Shown piece by piece: positions 1-8,278 of a stretch of 54,788 nt of DNA. Both the position numbers and the translations under genes were made by a program. Every line of letters begins with the position of its first letter. The first letter of the stretch is position 1. The stretch covers positions 1-54,788 of the forward strand of contig CAMBMS010000019.1 of NCBI GenBank assembly GCA_945868845.1. Reading direction: 5' to 3'. Source of the DNA: Asaia bogorensis (GTDB lineage Bacteria; Pseudomonadota; Alphaproteobacteria; Acetobacterales; Acetobacteraceae). Under the pieces are notes generated by a model. It worked only from the letters and a program-made list of their open reading frames with translations, was not told the DNA's origin and ran no database searches.

Positions 1-135
1 ACGCTGCAGAAATTCGTCGCCGTGCATGGCCCCATCCATCATCACTTCGACCAACAGCGTCACCTGATCAGCTGACAGACCAACAATACAAACCGCTCCG
101 CCACCATGGCCGGGTGGCAGGCCCTTATGGCCTAA
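1..135 (+). pseudogene. IS6-family transposase, C-terminal remnant
   Basis: The frame starting at base 1 reads as the C-terminal end of an IS6-family transposase: a segment like QKFVAVHGPIHHHFDQQRHL and, at the very end, MAGWQALMA before a TAA at 133-135. This matches the usual end of this family, where VH-x-x-HNHFxxxRHL is followed by an arginine and ends in AEWxxLMA. An in-frame TGA at 73-75 sits exactly where the arginine is expected, consistent with a CGA to TGA change, so the copy is inactive unless the stop is read through. The rest of the gene lies left of the window. A candidate terminal inverted repeat may lie near 180-199, but the other end cannot be seen. Confidence 0.6.
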
Positions 136-282
136 AGCCGACCATCCCCACGTTCGATGTCTCCGCCTGCTACATTGGGCAGTTAAGCTGACAAAGACCG
201 AGAGATCATGGCAGGCTTCTGGGCTTTGATTCGTGGGTGAACGAGCCAAGCAACCGGCTCGCCGTCTGTCACCCATGTTCTT

Positions 283-1002
283 TCAGCGACGGAAACGAAT
301 ATCGAGGCCACGAGCGATCCAGCCGGCCTCGATCGTATTCAGGTCGATCACCCCGGCGGGATCGGCCTTGCGCGGCAGTGCGGCCATGCCCGGGGCACGT
401 TCCCTGCCCCATATCCCCAACAGCCGGCGCAGTTCCACCAGCGGATTCGTATGGTCGTCCACGCGCAGGTTGAGATCGGGAAAATCCTCCGTCGTCACCA
501 GCAGCATGGCGGCCGATTGCCGGCCCCGGCGGTCGCCGCCTGCCTCCTCCCCCGCTTCCAACGCTTCCATCATGCGGTCCGGCAAGGCCAGGTCCGGGCT
601 GGCCAACATGGTGGCGAGGCTGGCGCGCACGACGGCCTCGCCGGCCAGCATGTTGCCTGCGACACTGACATGCGGAGCGGCCACGCCGCCGCACCACATC
701 ACGCAATTGTCGCCTGTCCAGGCGGCGGATCGCCCATGCCGGTCCACCGCGTGAACCTGCCGTAAATGCTTGCCCGCATCGCCCGCCAGGGCGCCTTCGA
801 TGGCCGAAGCCGGGCCGATGCCGCGCGCCATCGCATCCAGGATCGCCGGGCCGAGATAGCGGTTGGTCATTGATTGCGTGGATACCGCGCCGACACCGGC
901 TCGCACGAAGGGGCAACTGGCGCCGACCGCGAAGGCCTTGGTCGCAACCGCAACGGCGAAGGCGCCGGTGGCGGGGTCGTGCACGACAATGGACCAGGTC
1001 AC
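283..1002 (-). CDS. DUF1028 family protein (Ntn-hydrolase-like)
   Basis: A 239-residue protein beginning TWSIVVHDPATGAFAVAVAT, the typical opening of DUF1028 proteins, with the conserved FAVGASCPFVRAGVGAVSTQS stretch and the GDNCVMW / SVAGNMLAG segments. The family has an Ntn-hydrolase-like fold. Its substrate is not established, and members are often next to peptidases, amidases and transport genes. The start is GTG at 1002, with little Shine-Dalgarno signal. It lies three bases downstream of the SDR stop codon, so the two are almost certainly co-transcribed and probably translationally coupled. Function is unknown; involvement in amide or peptide turnover is suggested only by the neighbouring amidase. 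Confidence 0.85.
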   Translation of the reverse strand: MTWSIVVHDPATGAFAVAVATKAFAVGASCPFVRAGVGAVSTQSMTNRYLGPAILDAMARGIGPASAIEGALAGDAGKHLRQVHAVDRHGRSAAWTGDNCVMWCGGVAAPHVSVAGNMLAGEAVVRASLATMLASPDLALPDRMMEALEAGEEAGGDRRGRQSAAMLLVTTEDFPDLNLRVDDHTNPLVELRRLLGIWGRERAPGMAALPRKADPAGVIDLNTIEAGWIARGLDIRFRR

Positions 1003-1005
1003 GGC

Positions 1006-1785
1006 TCAGATCGCGCTCGCCCCGCCATCGACGGCGAGGATCTGGCCAGAAATATGCCGCCCGGCATCGGAACACAGCAACAGCGCCGCGCCTTTCAGAT
1101 CATCCTCCCCCCCCAGTCGGCCGAGCGGGGTACGTGATAAAATTTCTCCCTCATGTTGCGCTAAGGTGCCATGCGTCATCTTGGTGGGAAACCAACCCGG
1201 CGCGATGGCATTCACCGCGATGCCATGCGGCCCCCATTCGGCCGCGAGCGCGCGTGTTAAGTTAACAACCGCCCCCTTGCTGGCGCTGTAGGCGACCGTG
1301 GGTGGCATCGTCCAGTGATGACCGCGCAAGCCTTCCACGGAGGCTATATTCAGAATGCGCCCGGCATGCGCCGGAATCATCGCCTGCCGCGCCACCGCCT
1401 GCGCCAATTGGAACAATGCGGTCAGATTCACATTTACCACCTTGTCCCACGCTTCCGGTGGAAACTCCTCTGCGTTCGCGCCCCAGGTGGCACCGGCGTT
1501 GTTGACCAGAATGTCGATACGTCCCCGCGCACGCATCACCTGCCTGCACAGGTCGGCCGGCACACCAGGCTGGCCAAGATCGGCAGCAATAGCGCTGGCG
1601 TCCAGCCCACGCGCACGCAAACCCGCGGCGGCATCTTCCAGATCCCCCACCTTGCGCGCGGTCAGGACGACATGGGCACCGGCCTCGCCCAGCGCCTCGG
1701 CGATTTGCGCCCCCAAACCGCGTGAGCCGCCGGTCACGATCGCCACGCGCCCGGACAATTGGAAGAGGTCCTGTATCGCTGTCAT
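1006..1785 (-). CDS. SDR family NAD(P)-dependent oxidoreductase
   Basis: A classical short-chain dehydrogenase/reductase of 259 residues. The nucleotide-binding motif GGSRGLG is at about 19-25, NNAG at 95-98, catalytic Ser149, and the YxxxK pair at Tyr166 and Lys170; the C-terminus ends in the usual SGQILAVDGG. Residue 40 onward (TARK) suggests NADP use. The start at 1785 has an AAGGA sequence about 9 bases upstream. The specific substrate cannot be deduced. It sits upstream of the DUF1028 gene and about 190 bases downstream of the amidase start on the same strand, so it is likely to be its own two-gene unit. Confidence 0.88.
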   Translation of the reverse strand: MTAIQDLFQLSGRVAIVTGGSRGLGAQIAEALGEAGAHVVLTARKVGDLEDAAAGLRARGLDASAIAADLGQPGVPADLCRQVMRARGRIDILVNNAGATWGANAEEFPPEAWDKVVNVNLTALFQLAQAVARQAMIPAHAGRILNIASVEGLRGHHWTMPPTVAYSASKGAVVNLTRALAAEWGPHGIAVNAIAPGWFPTKMTHGTLAQHEGEILSRTPLGRLGGEDDLKGAALLLCSDAGRHISGQILAVDGGASAI

Positions 1786-1974
1786 GCTATGCCGTCCTTT
1801 GCCGGGCTATTGCCCACCCAACAATAGCCCAAAAATACAGCAATCAGGAGCGTTAGAATGCGCGATGCCCCAACCGGCGAACTGCGCGCCATCCGCACCC
1901 CCAACGGCACGCGGCTCTAATATGATGTTCTGGGCGACGGCCGGTTCGCGTTTTCACGCCAACGCGTAATCGCC

Positions 1975-3372
1975 TTACCCAAGCATCGACGGCGCCTTTG
2001 CCTGCCAGTCCGTGGCATTTTCCCATGCCCAGCCGATGCGCAGCGCCATCGCCTCATCGCCTCCCCGGCAGATGATCTGCAAGGATGTTGGTAGACCGCC
2101 GGCGGTCAGCCCGTTCGGCACCGCCAGCGCGCAGAGATCGAGAAAATTCACCCAACGCGTGGTGAAGGCCGGGCTGGTAGATTGATCCACCTCCGCCACC
2201 GGGATCGCCGGGGTCATGGAAGTGGGGGTGAGCACGGCGTCGATCCCGTCCAAACCAGCGACGAATTCCCGCTTCAGCCGCGCGCGATCGGCCAGCGTAT
2301 CGAGATATCGCCGTGCGGAGACCGCCGCGCCGGCGCGCACGCGCGGACGCACTGCCTCATCCACCGGCAATGCGTTGTTATCGGCAATATCACCGACCAG
2401 CGCATAGGCCTCCGACGAAATGATCTGCCCCACCAGATCGCCCGCCGCGCGAAAGCCCGTGGTGCGTGGCATGTCCACGATCTCCGCCCCCATCGCGGCG
2501 AGGCTTGCCAGGGATCGATCGTAGGCCGCCAACACCTCCACCGACATGCCCGCGCGTTCCGCATCCGGCATGCGCGCAAGCCGCAGGCCCTTTACGCCGC
2601 GGCGCAATGTCGGCATGGGGGTGCTGGGGGTTAAAGCGAAGGTCTGCAGATCGCCGGCATCGCCGCCCTGCAACAATTCCAGCAGAATGGCACAATCCTC
2701 CACGCTGCGGGTCATCGGGCCCGGTGTATCCAATGTGTGCGAGAGCGGCAACACGCCATAGGTGCTGATCCGCCCGATGGTGGTTTTCAGTCCGGTAATG
2801 CCGCACCACGACGCCGGCATCCGGACGGACCCGCCGGTATCGGTGCCAATGGCGCAGGGCGCCATGCGCGCCGCCACAGCCACACCGGACCCTGAAGACG
2901 ATCCACCCGGCGTGCGATGCGTCACCGCATCCCAAGGGTTCCACGGCGTGCCGAGATGCTGGTTGGTACCCCACCCGCCATAGGCAAACTCCACCGTATG
3001 AGTTTTTCCCAACACGATCATGCCCGCGCCAATCAGTTTACGCGCTAAGGTCGCGGTGCGCAGCGATACTCGGTCCTTCCACACCGCCGAGCCACCCGTG
3101 GTGATTCGGCCTTGCAGATCCACTAGATCCTTCAGTGCAACGGGAATGCCATGCAACGGCCCAAGGCCATGGCCGGACCGTATGGCCTTGTCCGCTGCCT
3201 CTGCCGCCAGACGGGTATCATCCGCGTACACGGTGACGAAGGCATGTAGTTTGGGTTCTAGCGCCGCGATGCGCGCGAGGCAGGCATCAACGACATCGAC
3301 CGGCGAAAACCGCTGGGCCTGAATCCCAGCAGAGAGTTCATGCACGGCAAGATTGGAAAGGTCGTCACTCAT
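1975..3372 (-). CDS. Amidase (amidase signature family)
   Basis: A 465-residue amidase signature enzyme that hydrolyses a C-N amide bond. The Lys-cisSer-Ser triad is visible as Lys81 (ALKDLVD), Ser158 in GGSSSGSG and the nucleophile Ser182 in GTDTGGSVRMP. Length and motifs are typical of AtzF/GatA-like amidases, but there are no GatB/GatC genes nearby, so this is a metabolic amidase rather than the tRNA amidotransferase subunit. The start ATG at 3372 is preceded by GGAG about 8 bases away. The gene lies 4 bases downstream of the Bug binding protein stop side, so the pair forms a transport-plus-hydrolysis unit, with the Bug protein transcribed first. The substrate is unknown. Confidence 0.9.
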   Translation of the reverse strand: MSDDLSNLAVHELSAGIQAQRFSPVDVVDACLARIAALEPKLHAFVTVYADDTRLAAEAADKAIRSGHGLGPLHGIPVALKDLVDLQGRITTGGSAVWKDRVSLRTATLARKLIGAGMIVLGKTHTVEFAYGGWGTNQHLGTPWNPWDAVTHRTPGGSSSGSGVAVAARMAPCAIGTDTGGSVRMPASWCGITGLKTTIGRISTYGVLPLSHTLDTPGPMTRSVEDCAILLELLQGGDAGDLQTFALTPSTPMPTLRRGVKGLRLARMPDAERAGMSVEVLAAYDRSLASLAAMGAEIVDMPRTTGFRAAGDLVGQIISSEAYALVGDIADNNALPVDEAVRPRVRAGAAVSARRYLDTLADRARLKREFVAGLDGIDAVLTPTSMTPAIPVAEVDQSTSPAFTTRWVNFLDLCALAVPNGLTAGGLPTSLQIICRGGDEAMALRIGWAWENATDWQAKAPSMLG

Positions 3373-3376
3373 GTGA

Positions 3377-4327
3377 TTACTCCAGCTTCAGCTTGGTCCG
3401 TTCCACCCAGGTGCGATATGTCTCGGTTTCCGCTTTCATCTGCTCGCGCAGTTCGGCGGTCGTGGCATTAAAAGTCACAAAGCCGATCTTTAACATGCGC
3501 TCCATCACCTCCGGCTCCACATTCAGTTCGGCCATCGCCTTGGCAACGGTGTCCATAACTTCTTGCGTCACCCCGAGCGGGACATGGATTCCACCCCACA
3601 CACGCAGCGGCTCGATCGGATAACCTTGCTCGGCAAAGGTCGCCACTTGCGGGAATTCCGGATGCCGTCGGCCGCTGATCACCCCGAGCATCTTTACCTG
3701 CCCGATCCGCACCTGCTGGAAGAACAGGTTGTCAATCATCATATCCAACCGCCCGGCCAGCATGTCGGGCAACGCTTCCGCCCCGGTACGATAGGGGATG
3801 TGGGTGATCTGCACTCCAGCCAGCATGTTAAACGCCTCCCCACGCAGATGCGTGGCGCTGCCGACACCGGGCGAGGAATAGGTCAGCTTACTGGGATTGG
3901 CCTTCGCCAACGCCACCAATTCCTTCAGATTGTTGTAGGGCGCATCTTTCAGAACGCCGAAAGCATAAACAAGCTCCCCATAGGGGGCCACTGGAATCAG
4001 ATCCGAGGGCTTGTAGCTAACCGGCCGCAGCTGTGGCAGCAGCACGATCGGCGCGTTCGGGCCACAATAGAGCGTGTAACCATCCGGCGCGGATCGCACG
4101 ACGAATTCCGTACCCACCTGCCCCGCCGCGCCGGAGCGATTTTCCACGATGAAGGGTTTGCCCAGCTTGCGTTGCAACCCGTCCGCTACCACCCGTGCGG
4201 GTAGGTCGGCGGCGCCACCCGCCGGGTAAGGCACGACCAGTTTAACCGGCTTTTCCGGCCAGGCAGCAAACGCACTGCCCCCCATAACAGCCATAACAAC
4301 GAATGCAATTAGACCACGCCGCAACAT
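3377..4327 (-). CDS. Bug family tripartite tricarboxylate transporter substrate-binding protein
   Basis: A 316-residue periplasmic solute-binding protein of the Bug/TctC family. The signal peptide is MLRRGLIAFVVMAVMGGSAFA, followed by WPEKPVKLVVPYPAGGAADL, a hallmark of the family, and later APDGYTLY and the IPYRTGAEALPDMLAGRLDMM region. I prefer ATG 4327, because the longer reading starting with GTG at 4393 has no signal-like N-terminus and would begin inside the terminator-like hairpin at 4378-4403. There are no tctA/tctB membrane genes in the window, so it is an orphan binding protein, as is common for this family. The downstream amidase suggests the ligand may be an amide or organic acid; this is inference. 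Confidence 0.88.
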   Translation of the reverse strand: MLRRGLIAFVVMAVMGGSAFAAWPEKPVKLVVPYPAGGAADLPARVVADGLQRKLGKPFIVENRSGAAGQVGTEFVVRSAPDGYTLYCGPNAPIVLLPQLRPVSYKPSDLIPVAPYGELVYAFGVLKDAPYNNLKELVALAKANPSKLTYSSPGVGSATHLRGEAFNMLAGVQITHIPYRTGAEALPDMLAGRLDMMIDNLFFQQVRIGQVKMLGVISGRRHPEFPQVATFAEQGYPIEPLRVWGGIHVPLGVTQEVMDTVAKAMAELNVEPEVMERMLKIGFVTFNATTAELREQMKAETETYRTWVERTKLKLE

Positions 4328-4377
4328 CAAGACATATTTCCCCAATAAAAAACCCGAAGTTGCAAACCACAAGCACA

Positions 4378-4403
4378 GCGCGGCACGGATCACCGTGCCG
4401 CGC
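4378..4403 (-). terminator. Strong hairpin downstream of the binding-protein gene
   Basis: A perfect 11-bp stem (4378-4388 with 4393-4403) around a four-base loop, starting about 20 bases after the stop of the 4424-6121 gene. On the minus strand a T-rich run only occurs about 25 bases further on, so it is either an intrinsic terminator with a poor U-tract or a 3' stabilising stem. It separates the peptide-binding gene from the Bug gene. Confidence 0.5.
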
Positions 4404-4423
4404 CGCTTTAGAACTAGTCGAAC

Positions 4424-6121
4424 TTACTTATCCAGCCAGTACGTATCCAGGCGCCAGCAATCGTAAAGCCCGAAGAATTCATACGGGTTATGGCCCTTTA
4501 CGTAATTGTACCAGACATCGTTGATCTTCTCCCACGACATCGGCAGCAACGGCGGATCGTTCTCCATGATATCCTCGGCTTTGCGGATCAGCGCCAGTCT
4601 TTTCACCGCATCGGTCTCCCGATCGATCTGCGCTGTCAGCTCCTGGAACGGCTTGTTGTCCCAGAAGGAATAATTCTGCGGCCCGTCTTTGCCATACCAC
4701 GCATTGAAATAATCGGACGGGTCGAGCAGGGTAGAGACGATGGCCCCGATCGCTAGATCGAAATTGCCCTTCGCGGAATCATCAAACCAGACAGATTCCA
4801 CCACTGTGCGTAGCTTAGTCTCCACATTTAGGGTCTGTTGCAGCATCGCCTGGATAGCCTGCGACCACACCTTGAAGCTGGCCACGTCCCGCACGAGGTA
4901 ATCCAGATCCTTAATGCCTTTTTCATAACCGGCCGCTTTCATCAAAGCCTTCGCTTCGTTCACGGCCGCAGTGGGGTCGGGCTGATAGCCCACGCGCTTA
5001 ACCAGCTGGTCCTTCGGCGTGGCGAATTCACTGAATGGGTAGATGAACCCGCCCACCATCATCGGCGCAATATCCTTCACCACATCCACCAGCACCGCCT
5101 TGTCCAGCACCAGATGGAAAGCGCGGCGGACGCGCGGATCGTCCATCGGCTTCTTCTTGTTGTTCATCCAGGTGGCCTGGATGACGCTCTGGTAATAATC
5201 GGTGGCCGACATGCCCGGCGTGGCCTTCGCCTTGCGCGCGGTAGCAGGATCGGTGATGCGGATATAATCGACACGCCCCGATAGAACGGCTGAACCCAGG
5301 TCCGACGAGAACGGTAGGGCATGATAGAACTCCACCCCATCCATATAGGGCAGACCCTTGTTCCAGTAGGTCGGGTTCTTTTCCATCGCCCACAGCTCGT
5401 TCTCGACGCGCCGCTTGGATTTGAACGGGCCAGTGCCGGGAATGTTTTCCACCCGGCGTAAATTATAGGCATTGTCCTCCAGCGTCTTCTTGCGGAAAAT
5501 ACCATTCCAGCCCGACGCGATCGACGACATAATGAAATTTGCCGGGCGCGGCTCGGACAACTTGAACTGCACGGTTTTCTTATCGGGCGCGGCGATTTCC
5601 TGCACTGTTTTGAACAGGATGGAGCGCGGAATAGAAACACCCTGCGGGGGTTTGGAAATCCGGTCGAAAGTGGCCTTCACGTCCTCGCTGGTCAGTTCCG
5701 CGCCATCGTGGAACTGCACGCCTTCGCGCAGATGGAAGGTAAAGGTCTTGTTGTCCTTCGAAACCTCCCAGCTATGCGCGAGGTCAGGGATAATGGTCTT
5801 GCCAGAATTACGCGGGTCACGGCGCACCAGCAGATCATACATGCAAGCCTGGGTGCCGAGATTGTTGATAGTGCCGGATTGGTGCAGATCGAAATGCGGC
5901 TGGCGGCTAGTGATGCCGACCTTCATCACCCCACCGCGCTTCGGATTGGGCTCCGGCGCGGCAAGCTGGAATTTAGAACCATCGAATTCATTGGCGACCT
6001 GTGCCAAGGCATAGCCCGGTGGCAGGCCCAGCACGGCGCCGGAAGCAGCGCTGGTTTTCAAGAATTCACGGCGGGACCATGGCGTTGAATGAGGTCCGCG
6101 CGGCAGGCTTTTGGTCGTCAT
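4424..6121 (-). CDS. ABC transporter substrate-binding protein, family 5 (peptide/nickel type)
   Basis: A 565-residue periplasmic binding protein of the DppA/OppA/NikA type (SBP_bac_5). The N-terminus from ATG 6121 (MTTKSL...) contains a Tat-type signal, SRREFLKT, followed by a hydrophobic stretch and an ALA cleavage region. The mature part shows family features: a pattern of DLAHSWEVSKDNKTFTFHLR, then VQFHDGAELTSEDVKATFDRI. GGGAG lies about 10 bases before this ATG, which supports it over two upstream ATG codons. It is a paralogue of the next gene upstream (6313-8031), sharing long identical stretches such as NIPGTGPF-like and WMNNxKKPxDDPRVRRA segments. It is likely to deliver oligopeptides or a related ligand to an ABC importer. 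Confidence 0.9.
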   Translation of the reverse strand: MTTKSLPRGPHSTPWSRREFLKTSAASGAVLGLPPGYALAQVANEFDGSKFQLAAPEPNPKRGGVMKVGITSRQPHFDLHQSGTINNLGTQACMYDLLVRRDPRNSGKTIIPDLAHSWEVSKDNKTFTFHLREGVQFHDGAELTSEDVKATFDRISKPPQGVSIPRSILFKTVQEIAAPDKKTVQFKLSEPRPANFIMSSIASGWNGIFRKKTLEDNAYNLRRVENIPGTGPFKSKRRVENELWAMEKNPTYWNKGLPYMDGVEFYHALPFSSDLGSAVLSGRVDYIRITDPATARKAKATPGMSATDYYQSVIQATWMNNKKKPMDDPRVRRAFHLVLDKAVLVDVVKDIAPMMVGGFIYPFSEFATPKDQLVKRVGYQPDPTAAVNEAKALMKAAGYEKGIKDLDYLVRDVASFKVWSQAIQAMLQQTLNVETKLRTVVESVWFDDSAKGNFDLAIGAIVSTLLDPSDYFNAWYGKDGPQNYSFWDNKPFQELTAQIDRETDAVKRLALIRKAEDIMENDPPLLPMSWEKINDVWYNYVKGHNPYEFFGLYDCWRLDTYWLDK

Positions 6122-6214
6122 TTCGAATTCGTCTCCCATGGGTAGCAGCACAAGGGCCATGAAACCGCGAACAGCGTTCCGGTCACCGGTGACAAGCTAG
6201 CATGAATTACCGCC

Positions 6215-6252
6215 CTGTCACGCCTGGGCGCCGCTGGGGCCAGGCGTGACAG
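6215..6252 (-). terminator. 13-bp stem hairpin between the two binding-protein genes
   Basis: A perfect 13-bp inverted repeat (6215-6227 with 6240-6252) with a 12-base loop, located downstream of the 6313-8031 gene on the minus strand. No T-run follows. It may terminate transcription or stabilise the 3' end of the upstream transcript so that the two paralogues are expressed at different levels. Confidence 0.4.
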
Positions 6253-6277
6253 AGTCGGGACAGCGCGGGGAAACCGA

Positions 6278-6302
6278 CCGGACCGGGCTACCTCCGGTCC
6301 GG
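6278..6302 (-). terminator. Short GC-rich hairpin just after a stop codon
   Basis: A 7-bp stem (CCGGACC at 6278-6284 with GGTCCGG at 6296-6302) with an 11-base loop, 11 bases beyond the stop of the 6313-8031 gene. It is the first of two successive hairpins in this gap and has no U-tract. Confidence 0.35.
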
Positions 6303-6312
6303 CAGGGGCGCA

Positions 6313-8031
6313 TTACTTATCCAACCACGCCACGTCAAAGCGGTTCACGTCATACAGGCCAAAATAGTCATGCGGCCGGATACCTTTGACGTAATTGTAC
6401 CATAAATCGATGATTTTTTCCCAGGTAATCGGCAACAGCGGCGGGTCCATTTCCATGATGTCCTCGGCCTTGCGCACCAGCGCCTTGCGCTTGACCGGGT
6501 CAATTTCCCGGTCAATCTGGACCATCATCGCCTGGAACTCCTTATTGTCCCAAAAGCTGTAGTTCTGCGGCCCGAACTGATCGCCTTTCTTGCCATACCA
6601 GGCGTTGAAATAGTCCGATGGGTCGAGCAACGAGGAGACGATGGCACCGATCGCCAGATCATAATTGCCCTTGGCCGCGTCCTCGAACCAGACGGATTCC
6701 ACCACCGTGCGCAGCTTGCATTCCACGTTAAGGGTCTGCTGCAAAAGTGCCTGAATCCCCTGCGACCAGACACGCCACGAGGCTATGTCGCGCACCATGT
6801 AGTCGAGGGTCTTGAAGCCATTGGCATAGCCGGCGGCGGCCATCAGCGCCTTGGCTTCCTTCACCGCTGCGGTGGGGTCGCTCTGATAGCCGAGCCGTTT
6901 GGTCATCTCCTCCTTCGGCGAGGCCCATTCGCTGAACGGATAGATGAACCCGCCCATGATCATTGGCGCGAGGTCCTTCACAATGTCCACCATCACCGAC
7001 TTGTCCAGCACCAAGTGGAGGGCACGGCGCACCCGCGGATCGTCGAGCGGCTTCTTGCGGTTATTCATCCAGGTCGCCTGCACCACAGCCTGGTAATAAT
7101 CGACCCCACTCATGTCCGAGCGCGACTTCGCGATACGATAGGTCCCTGGGTCGGTGACTCGTACATAATCCACGCGGTTAGAAATGAAGGCGGAACCCAA
7201 TTCCGGCGAGAACGGCATCAAGTGGTAGATGTCCAGCCCATCCAGGTAGGGCAGATCCTTGTTCCAGTATCTGGGGTTGCGCTCAAAGCTCCACCGTTCG
7301 TTTTCCACCCGCAGCTTGGTAATGAACGGCCCGGTGCCGGGGAAATTCGCCACCCGGCGAAGATTGTACTGGTTATCTTCCAGCGTCTTCTTGCGCAAAA
7401 TCACGTTCCAGCCGGAGGCGATGGACGACATAATGAAGTTGAAGGGCCGCGCTTCCGCCATCTTGAATACCACCGTCGATTTGTCCGGCGCCGAGACGGA
7501 TTCCATCGCGCTGAACAACACCGAGCGTGGAATGGAAACGCCGGTGGGCGGCTTGATGATCCGGTCGAAGGTGGCCTTCACGTCCTCCGCCGTCAGTTCC
7601 GCCCCGTCATGGAACTGTACGCCCTGACGCAGCTTGAACGTGTAGGTCATAGTGTCTTTGGAAATTTCCCAGCTATGCGCCAGGTCTGGGATGATGGTCT
7701 TGCCTGAATCACGCGGGTCGCGCCGGATCAGATTGTCGAACTGGCAGGCCTGGGAGCCGATATTGCCGAAGGTTCCAGACTGGTGCACATCAAAATGCGG
7801 CTGACGGGCAAAATACCCGGCGCGCAGCACGCCACCCTTCTTCGGGTTTGGCTCCGGCGCCGCGAGCTGAAATTTCGATCCATCAAACTCGGTGGCCACA
7901 TTCTGCGCCACGCTCAAGCCCGGCAGCATCCCCGCCGCGGCCGCCATGGCGGCGCCGCCACTTTGCATGAATGTCCTACGGGATGTTTCCTTGGTCGTCA
8001 TTCTTTTGGTCGTCATTCTTTTGGTCGTCAT
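6313..8031 (-). CDS. ABC transporter substrate-binding protein, family 5 (peptide/nickel type), paralogue
   Basis: A family 5 extracellular binding protein of 572 residues if begun at ATG 8031. It contains a Tat-like motif (TSRRTFMQS), an alanine-rich hydrophobic segment and a VAQ cleavage region, then the same mature start (EFDGSKFQLAAPEPNPKK) as the 4424-6121 paralogue. Three in-frame ATGs (8031, 8016, 8001) lie in a 15-bp triplicated repeat encoding MTTKR-MTTKR-MTTKE, and a GTG at 8067 preceded by GGAGA is a fourth possible start. I choose 8031 because AAGGGAG lies about 11 bases upstream. It is divergent from the ABC ATPase genes, so the four genes probably form one divergently transcribed transport locus. 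Confidence 0.88.
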   Translation of the reverse strand: MTTKRMTTKRMTTKETSRRTFMQSGGAAMAAAAGMLPGLSVAQNVATEFDGSKFQLAAPEPNPKKGGVLRAGYFARQPHFDVHQSGTFGNIGSQACQFDNLIRRDPRDSGKTIIPDLAHSWEISKDTMTYTFKLRQGVQFHDGAELTAEDVKATFDRIIKPPTGVSIPRSVLFSAMESVSAPDKSTVVFKMAEARPFNFIMSSIASGWNVILRKKTLEDNQYNLRRVANFPGTGPFITKLRVENERWSFERNPRYWNKDLPYLDGLDIYHLMPFSPELGSAFISNRVDYVRVTDPGTYRIAKSRSDMSGVDYYQAVVQATWMNNRKKPLDDPRVRRALHLVLDKSVMVDIVKDLAPMIMGGFIYPFSEWASPKEEMTKRLGYQSDPTAAVKEAKALMAAAGYANGFKTLDYMVRDIASWRVWSQGIQALLQQTLNVECKLRTVVESVWFEDAAKGNYDLAIGAIVSSLLDPSDYFNAWYGKKGDQFGPQNYSFWDNKEFQAMMVQIDREIDPVKRKALVRKAEDIMEMDPPLLPITWEKIIDLWYNYVKGIRPHDYFGLYDVNRFDVAWLDK

Positions 8032-8035
8032 TCTT
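7991..8035 (-). repeat. Three perfect 15-bp tandem repeats over the start codon
   Basis: The unit TTGGTCGTCATTCTT (plus-strand reading) occurs three times without mismatch at 7991-8005, 8006-8020 and 8021-8035. Each unit carries one in-frame start codon of the binding-protein gene, so copy-number change would alter the N-terminus by five residues and the number of potential starts without breaking the frame. Confidence 0.9.
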
Positions 8036-8236
8036 GTAGTGCTCCCTTGATATCGGTTTTTGGTCACGGATTGTCTCCGCTCGCCCGGTCCGTTTCAATC
8101 AGGCCGGATCAGCAGCCGGCCAGTCATCACTGGGTGGGTGTCCACGCGGGTCTGACAGAGCATTCATCTTACGTTAGCCTACCTTATGATCTTTTCTTGA
8201 TTGACGGCGGCGTGCTTTTCTTCCTCAGTCAAGTCA

Positions 8237-8254
8237 GTATCGTGGCAACGATAC
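8237..8254. promoter_or_regulatory. Candidate operator palindrome
   Basis: The arms GTATCGT and ACGATAC are separated by GGCA, and an overlapping CGTGG / CCACG pair extends around it. It lies about 25 bases upstream of the start of the ABC ATPase gene, in the divergent promoter region between it and the binding-protein gene. This position fits a repressor site, but no regulator gene is adjacent. Confidence 0.3.
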
Positions 8255-8278
8255 CACGCGAAAATTGGGGGAGTCACT

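Noticed and set aside
1858-1968. A plus-strand reading MRDAPTGELRAIRTPNGTRL, then a TAA and YDVLGDGRFAF
   Set aside because: It may be a small remnant, but it is too short and matches no family I can name.
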